Below, piece by piece: positions 6,764-10,406 of a stretch of 10,406 bases of DNA. The notes under the pieces are model-generated. The model had not been told where the DNA came from, searched no databases, and worked only from the letters and a program-made list of their open reading frames with translations. Each line of letters opens with the position of its first letter. The first letter of the stretch is position 1. Made by a program: the position numbers and the translations under genes. The stretch is from contig JAGOBT010000043.1 of NCBI GenBank assembly GCA_017999135.1, positions 2,123-12,528 on the forward strand, in the 5' to 3' direction. The stretch comes from Burkholderiaceae bacterium (GTDB taxonomy: Bacteria > Pseudomonadota > Gammaproteobacteria > Burkholderiales > Burkholderiaceae_C).

Positions 6764-7576
6764 TCACTGGTTGGCGAACTTGTAGTCCGTCTTGGCGGCC
6801 TTGCGCAGGTCGTCCTGGAACTTCTGCAGCTTCATCTGGGCCAGGCGTTGCTGGATCTGGCCCTTCACGCCTTCGAAGTCAGGGAACTGCGCCTCGCGGG
6901 TGTCTTCGAGCTTGATGATGTGCCAGCCGAACTGGGTCTTGACCGGTGCATCGGTCATTTCGCCCTTCTTCAGCCTGGTCATGGCCTGGCCGAATTCGGG
7001 CACGTAGTTCTCGGGCTTGGCGAAGTCGAGGTCGCCGCCGTTTTCACCGGACCCCGGGTCCTTGCTCTTGGCCTTGGCCAGGTCTTCGAACTTGGCGCCG
7101 CCCTTGATCTGGGCGATCAGCGCCTTGGCTTCGTCTTCGGCTTCCACCAGGATGTGGCGGGCGCGGTACTCGGTGCCGGTGGCCTGGGCCTTGAACTTGT
7201 CGTACTCGGCCTTGGCCTCTGCGTCGGTGACCGGGTTCTTGCGCTTGAAGTCCTCGAACAGTTCGCGGATCAGGATGCTCTCGCGCGCCAGTTCCATCTG
7301 GGCCTTGTAGTCGGCCTGCTGGGCGATGCCGCGCTTGGCGGCCTCTTGCGCGAAGATCTCGCGGCGCACCACCTCGTCCTTGGCCATGCCCTGCATCTCG
7401 GGCGTGATCTGCTGGCCGGCGCGCTGCGCCTGGGTGAGCAGGGTGTCCACGCGCGCCTTGGGCACGGCCTTGCCGTTGACGATGGCGATGTTCTGCGCCT
7501 GGGCCGCCAGCGGCGACAGCAGGGAGATGGCCACAACGGCGGCCGACAGCGGGGCGGCGAGGGTCTTGCGGATCAT
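6764..7576 (-). CDS. Periplasmic peptidyl-prolyl cis-trans isomerase, parvulin (PpiC) type
   Basis: This foldase isomerises X-Pro bonds and helps fold exported proteins. The 270-residue product has a signal peptide (1-27, SPLAAQA before QN) and an N-terminal helical chaperone-like region with NIAIVNGKAVPKARVDTLL at its start. The parvulin domain covers about 137-226, from YRARHILVEAE through GGDLDF and VPEFGQAM to FGWHIIKLED. A helical C-terminal tail of about 45 residues follows. ATG 7576 was chosen because it begins the signal peptide; the frame continues upstream to 7651 but would add an unlikely proline-rich leader. The gene lies 92 nt downstream of bolA. That gap contains a small GC hairpin (7652-7664) and no clear promoter. 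It is the last gene of the minus-strand block and ends at the terminator at 6718-6741. Confidence 0.93.
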   Translation of the reverse strand: MIRKTLAAPLSAAVVAISLLSPLAAQAQNIAIVNGKAVPKARVDTLLTQAQRAGQQITPEMQGMAKDEVVRREIFAQEAAKRGIAQQADYKAQMELARESILIRELFEDFKRKNPVTDAEAKAEYDKFKAQATGTEYRARHILVEAEDEAKALIAQIKGGAKFEDLAKAKSKDPGSGENGGDLDFAKPENYVPEFGQAMTRLKKGEMTDAPVKTQFGWHIIKLEDTREAQFPDFEGVKGQIQQRLAQMKLQKFQDDLRKAAKTDYKFANQ

Positions 7577-7668
7577 GGGCAGGGCTTTCAGGGGGCTGGG
7601 CGGCGCACCACGAGGAGGGGCCGGTGAGGGGGTCAGCGGTGGGGGCGGCATGCGCCCGGGGCGCCGGA

Positions 7669-7953
7669 TCAGGTTGACGCTGCAGCCTCGTCGGGGCTGC
7701 GTGCCTCGATCGCCAAGGCATGCACGCCCTGGGGGATCACATCGCGCAAGGCATCATACACAAGCCGGTGCCGTGCCACCCGGGCCAGGCCGGCCATGCG
7801 GGCGCTGACGATCTTCACCCGGAAGTGCGAGCCTTCTCCGGCGCCGGCGTGGCCCGCGTGCAGGTGGCTTTCATTGATGACCTCCAGCTGCTGCAGCGGT
7901 GCCAGGGCGGCACGCAGCACGCTGTCGATCTGCAGGGCCGACACGCCGCTCAC
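7669..7953 (-). CDS. bolA: BolA family protein
   Basis: A small cytoplasmic protein of the BolA/YrbA family; members bind [2Fe-2S] clusters together with monothiol glutaredoxins and some act as transcription factors in stress and cell shape. The 94-residue product has the family pattern: ESHLHAGH (28-35), SHFRVKIVSARMAG (42-55), RHRLVYDAL (61-69) and GVHALAIEARSP (77-87). The start is GTG at 7953, which overlaps the yciB stop as GTGA and is preceded by AAGGAG with 5-nt spacing. The frame is open further upstream to 8160, but there it is a shadow of yciB. The overlap suggests that yciB and bolA are translationally coupled. Confidence 0.93.
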   Translation of the reverse strand: MSGVSALQIDSVLRAALAPLQQLEVINESHLHAGHAGAGEGSHFRVKIVSARMAGLARVARHRLVYDALRDVIPQGVHALAIEARSPDEAAAST

Positions 7954-8591
7954 GGCTGCTCCTTGGCTGCGGCGTCTTCTTCCGGCAGGTGCTTGCTGAT
8001 GTACAGGCCCTGCGCCAGGGTCAACAGCAGCATCAGGCCGATGCCGCCGAACAGCTTGAAATTGACCCAGGTGTCGGTGGAGAAGCTGTAGGCCACCCAC
8101 AGGTTGATCACCCCCATCGCGGCGAAGAAGGCCACCCAGGCCAGGCTCAGCCGGGCCCACACCGGCTCGGGCAGCTGCAGCTGTTCACCCAGCATCAGCT
8201 TCAGCAGATTGCGGCCCAGCAGGAACTGGCTGACAAGGAAGCTCAGCCCCATGGCCCAGTACAGGCCGGTCGGCTTCCACTTGATGAAGGTCTCGCTGTG
8301 CAGCCACACGGTGAGGCCACCCAGCACCGTGACCAGCGCCAGGCTGATCCACAGCATCATGTCGACCTTCTTGGCGCGCGCCTTGAGGTAGACCACCTGG
8401 GCCAGTGTGGCCAGCACCACCACCACGGTGGCCAGCAGCACCGGCGCCTCGCCAGGGCCGACCACGCCGCCGGCCACCATGAAGCCGAGGTGCTCGGTGG
8501 CGAAGCTGGCAGCCCAGTCCTTGTGGCCTTCGGCGTACTTGAAGGCGCCAAAGAACAGCAGGATGGGCAGGAAATCGAGCAGCAGTTTCAT
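7950..8591 (-). CDS. yciB: YciB/IspZ family inner-membrane protein (septation protein A)
   Basis: A polytopic inner-membrane protein linked to cell division and envelope synthesis; in Shigella loss of IspZ blocks septation. The 213-residue product has about six hydrophobic segments (roughly 3-17, 50-69, 79-97, 110-126, 150-168 and 178-198). It carries the family signatures TFIKWKPTGLYW (101-112), LPEPVWARLSLAW (140-152) and STDTWVNFKLFGG (171-183). Between segments 1 and 2 there is an insertion (about 20-49) compared with E. coli YciB, which I recall as usual in Burkholderiales. The start MKLLLDFLPILLFF is the family start. The ATG lacks a clear ribosome binding site. It lies 63 nt after the msrB stop; a TACACT hexamer about 11 nt before the ATG has no matching -35. 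Confidence 0.95.
   Translation of the reverse strand: MKLLLDFLPILLFFGAFKYAEGHKDWAASFATEHLGFMVAGGVVGPGEAPVLLATVVVVLATLAQVVYLKARAKKVDMMLWISLALVTVLGGLTVWLHSETFIKWKPTGLYWAMGLSFLVSQFLLGRNLLKLMLGEQLQLPEPVWARLSLAWVAFFAAMGVINLWVAYSFSTDTWVNFKLFGGIGLMLLLTLAQGLYISKHLPEEDAAAKEQP
7959..7964 (-). promoter_or_regulatory. Ribosome binding site that fixes the bolA GTG start
   Basis: Minus-strand AAGGAG lies 5 nt upstream of the GTG at 7953 and inside the last codons of yciB. It is one of the two strongest Shine-Dalgarno sequences in the window and decides for this GTG over the in-frame GTG at 7944. Confidence 0.8.
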
Positions 8592-8654
8592 CGCCGCGGC
8601 AGTGTACTGACAGCGCGTTGCCCGGCGGTGTCGCCAGCGTGTGCCGGCGGCAAT

Positions 8655-9101
8655 TCAGCCTTTGGGCGTGAAATCAATGGCAGCCGAGTTGATGCAGTAG
8701 CGCTCGCCGGTGGGCTCGGGGCCGTCAGGGAACACATGGCCCAGGTGGGTGCCGCACTGGGCGCAGCGCACTTCCACCCGCACCATGCCATGGCTGGTGT
8801 CGGTGATGCGTTCGACGCGGCCCTCGCCCAGTTCCTGGGTCCAGCTGGGCCAGCCGCAGCCAGCGTCGAACTTGTGCTCACTCTCGAACAGCATCTGGCC
8901 GCAGCCGACGCAGTGGTAGGCGCCGTCGGCCCAGTGGTCCCAGTACTTGCCGGTGAACGGCCGCTCGGTGGCGGCCTTGCGCGCCACCTGGAACTGCATC
9001 GGGTCGAGCTGGGCGCGCCATTCGGCCTCTGTCTTGCGCACCGGGTAGCGCGGGTCGTCGTGCGGATGGGGCTCGGGCGGGGTCTTGCCGAAGAGGTTCA
9101 T
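8655..9101 (-). CDS. msrB: Peptide-methionine (R)-S-oxide reductase
   Basis: This enzyme reduces the R form of methionine sulfoxide in oxidised proteins, with thioredoxin as electron donor. The 148-residue product has a single MsrB domain. Structural zinc cysteines are C64 and C67 (CVGC) and C113 and C116 (CAQC). The catalytic cysteine is C136 in [11 protein letters not shown], and C82 in GCGWPSW is the likely resolving residue. H104 (TSHGM) and H122 (GHVF) are also conserved. There is no signal peptide, so it acts in the cytoplasm. Its ATG (9101-9099) overlaps the selO stop as ATGA, with no strong ribosome binding site, so translation probably depends on ribosomes finishing selO. The pairing with SelO fits a shared role in oxidative stress. 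Confidence 0.96.
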   Translation of the reverse strand: MNLFGKTPPEPHPHDDPRYPVRKTEAEWRAQLDPMQFQVARKAATERPFTGKYWDHWADGAYHCVGCGQMLFESEHKFDAGCGWPSWTQELGEGRVERITDTSHGMVRVEVRCAQCGTHLGHVFPDGPEPTGERYCINSAAIDFTPKG

Positions 9102-10406
9102 GACGAGCAGGAGACTTCCAGGTGGTGGGCCCAGTCGGGCGGCAGCGCGGCATAGGCCGCGGGGGCATCGGGGTGTTCGTCGTAGGGGGCCTGCAGAACT
9201 TTCAGCAGGCGCCGGGTTTCGGAGAAGTCGCCGTTGCGGGCGGCCTGGATCGCCGATTCAGCCAGGTGGTTGCGCAGCACGAACTTCGGGTTCACCCGAT
9301 CCATGCGTGCCTGCCGTTCGGCATCGATGCTCGCTTCGGCCTGCAGCCGGCCGCGGTAGCGCTGCGCCCAGGCGTCGAAGCCGGCGCGGTCGATGAACTG
9401 GTCGCGCACGGCGGCGTTGTCATCGCCATCGGCAGTGCGGAAGCGGCCCAGCGCACGCCAGGTGATGGTGTGGTCGGCGCGGTCCTGCGCCATCAGGCGC
9501 AGCAGGTCGTCGGCCAGGTCGGCGTCGCCATCCTGCGCGGTCGTCAGGCCCAGCTTGGCGCGGAAGCGTTCCAGCATCGCATCGGCAAACGCTGGCTTGT
9601 AGGGCTCCATCGCGTCCTTCATCGTGGCGATGGCGGCGTCCTGCGGGCCCGGCATCAGCGGCAGCAGGCCGTGGGCCAGCGCATGCAGGTTCCAGAAGGC
9701 CACGCTGGGCTGGCGGGCGAAGGCGTAGCGGCCTTGCTGGTCGGTGTGGTTGCAGATGTGCATCGGGTCGAAGGCATCGAGAAAGCCGAACGGCCCGTAG
9801 TCGATGGTCAGGCCCAGGATCGACATGTTGTCGGTGTTCATCACGCCGTGGCAGAAGCCCACCGCCTGCCAATCGGCCAGCAGGCGGGCGGTGCGCAGGC
9901 TGACGGCGGTCAGCAGGGCCAGCAACGGGTTCGGCGCGCTGCGGCAGCCAGGGTAGAGCTGGTCGATCACCGCGTCGGCCAGCGTGCGCAGCGCGGCCAC
10001 GTCGCCCGCCGTGTGTGCGAAGTGCTCGAAGTGGCCGAAGCGGATGAAGCTGGGCGCCACCCGCGCCACCACGGCGGCGGTTTCCACGGTCTCTCGCCGC
10101 ACCGGCGCCGGGCTGCCGATCACGCACAGCGCCCGGGTGGTGGGGATGCCCAGCGCGTGCATGGCCTCGGAGCAGAGAAATTCGCGGATCGACGAGCGCA
10201 GCACCGCGCGGCCGTCGCCCATGCGGCTGTAGGGCGTGAGGCCGGCGCCCTTGAGCTGCACTTCCTGCCGGCCGGCGGGGGTGTGAATCTCGCCCAGCTG
10301 CAGCGCCCGGCCATCACCCAATTGCCCGGCCCACTGGCCGAACTGGTGGCCGCTGTAGACGCTGGCAAACGGCGTGCCGTGCGGCGGATGGGCATTGCCG
10401 GCCAGC
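9098..10406 (-). CDS. selO: Protein adenylyltransferase SelO (YdiU/UPF0061), 5' end outside the window
   Basis: A pseudokinase-fold enzyme that transfers AMP to Ser, Thr or Tyr of target proteins and is tied to redox homeostasis. The frame is open to the window edge, so the start lies beyond it; 435 residues are visible. They begin with a segment containing [18 protein letters not shown], the nucleotide-binding region of the family. [20 protein letters not shown] follows, with the ATP-contacting lysine. The active-site region reads [14 protein letters not shown], then [14 protein letters not shown] with the metal-binding aspartate. The product ends in EVSCSS, with cysteine at the third position from the end, where animal SelO has selenocysteine. 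The stop overlaps the msrB start. The domain is complete as far as visible, with no frameshift. Confidence 0.96.
   Translation of the reverse strand, partial: LAGNAHPPHGTPFASVYSGHQFGQWAGQLGDGRALQLGEIHTPAGRQEVQLKGAGLTPYSRMGDGRAVLRSSIREFLCSEAMHALGIPTTRALCVIGSPAPVRRETVETAAVVARVAPSFIRFGHFEHFAHTAGDVAALRTLADAVIDQLYPGCRSAPNPLLALLTAVSLRTARLLADWQAVGFCHGVMNTDNMSILGLTIDYGPFGFLDAFDPMHICNHTDQQGRYAFARQPSVAFWNLHALAHGLLPLMPGPQDAAIATMKDAMEPYKPAFADAMLERFRAKLGLTTAQDGDADLADDLLRLMAQDRADHTITWRALGRFRTADGDDNAAVRDQFIDRAGFDAWAQRYRGRLQAEASIDAERQARMDRVNPKFVLRNHLAESAIQAARNGDFSETRRLLKVLQAPYDEHPDAPAAYAALPPDWAHHLEVSCSS

Noticed and set aside
7577..7651. Upstream extension of ppiC with a proline-rich leader
   Set aside because: The ATG at 7576 begins a textbook signal peptide. 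The extension lies in the bolA-ppiC gap and would block normal export.
7899..9155. 418-codon open frame on the plus strand
   Set aside because: It is opposite yciB and msrB, both certain. It has no motifs and is rich in Gln, His and Gly as expected for a shadow.

Overview
The window is very GC-rich, roughly 70 % by eye, densely coding and without mobile elements. It looks like a chromosomal segment of a betaproteobacterium of the order Burkholderiales, of the Rubrivivax/Ideonella/Leptothrix/Aquincola kind. This rests on the codon use, on a PEP-CTERM secreted protein (which implies an exosortase elsewhere in the genome), and on two gene neighbourhoods that I recall from such genomes: tesA divergent from a YbbA/LolD-type ABC ATPase, and selO-msrB-yciB-bolA-ppiC. 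The taxonomic call is inference.

Layout. Positions 1-447 (+) hold the end of a protein I do not recognise. Positions 506-1366 (-) encode a secreted leishmanolysin-like zinc metallopeptidase with a C-terminal PEP-CTERM signal whose PEP box is duplicated in tandem. A divergent intergenic region (1367-1535) carries a near-perfect 20-bp palindrome that overlaps a weak candidate promoter. Positions 1536-2957 (+) hold an exported 2-keto-4-pentenoate hydratase-like protein followed by peptide deformylase. Positions 3059-4450 (+) hold an exported FecR-like/DUF6600 protein with a long charged tail. It converges with a GDSL esterase of the TesA type (4466-5149, -).

The TesA start lies only a few bases from the start of a divergent ABC ATPase (5157-5837, +), which is followed after 10 nt by an exported M23 endopeptidase (5848-6702, +). 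A hairpin terminator (about 6718-6741) separates this from a minus-strand block. In transcription order the block is selO (5' end outside the window), msrB, yciB, bolA and ppiC. It is tightly packed: selO/msrB share ATGA, and yciB/bolA share GTGA with a strong ribosome binding site.

Together the right half is a conserved envelope, redox and protein-quality block: SelO AMPylation and MsrB repair of oxidised methionine, the inner-membrane protein YciB, BolA, and a periplasmic PpiC foldase. The middle is mostly envelope-facing: exported hydratase, DUF6600 protein, periplasmic esterase and M23 hydrolase. I see no CRISPR array, tRNA, rRNA, insertion sequence, integrase or obvious defence system. 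The items most worth a second look are the duplicated sorting signal, the operator-like palindrome, the exported form of a normally cytoplasmic hydratase fold, and the ABC ATPase without a neighbouring permease.
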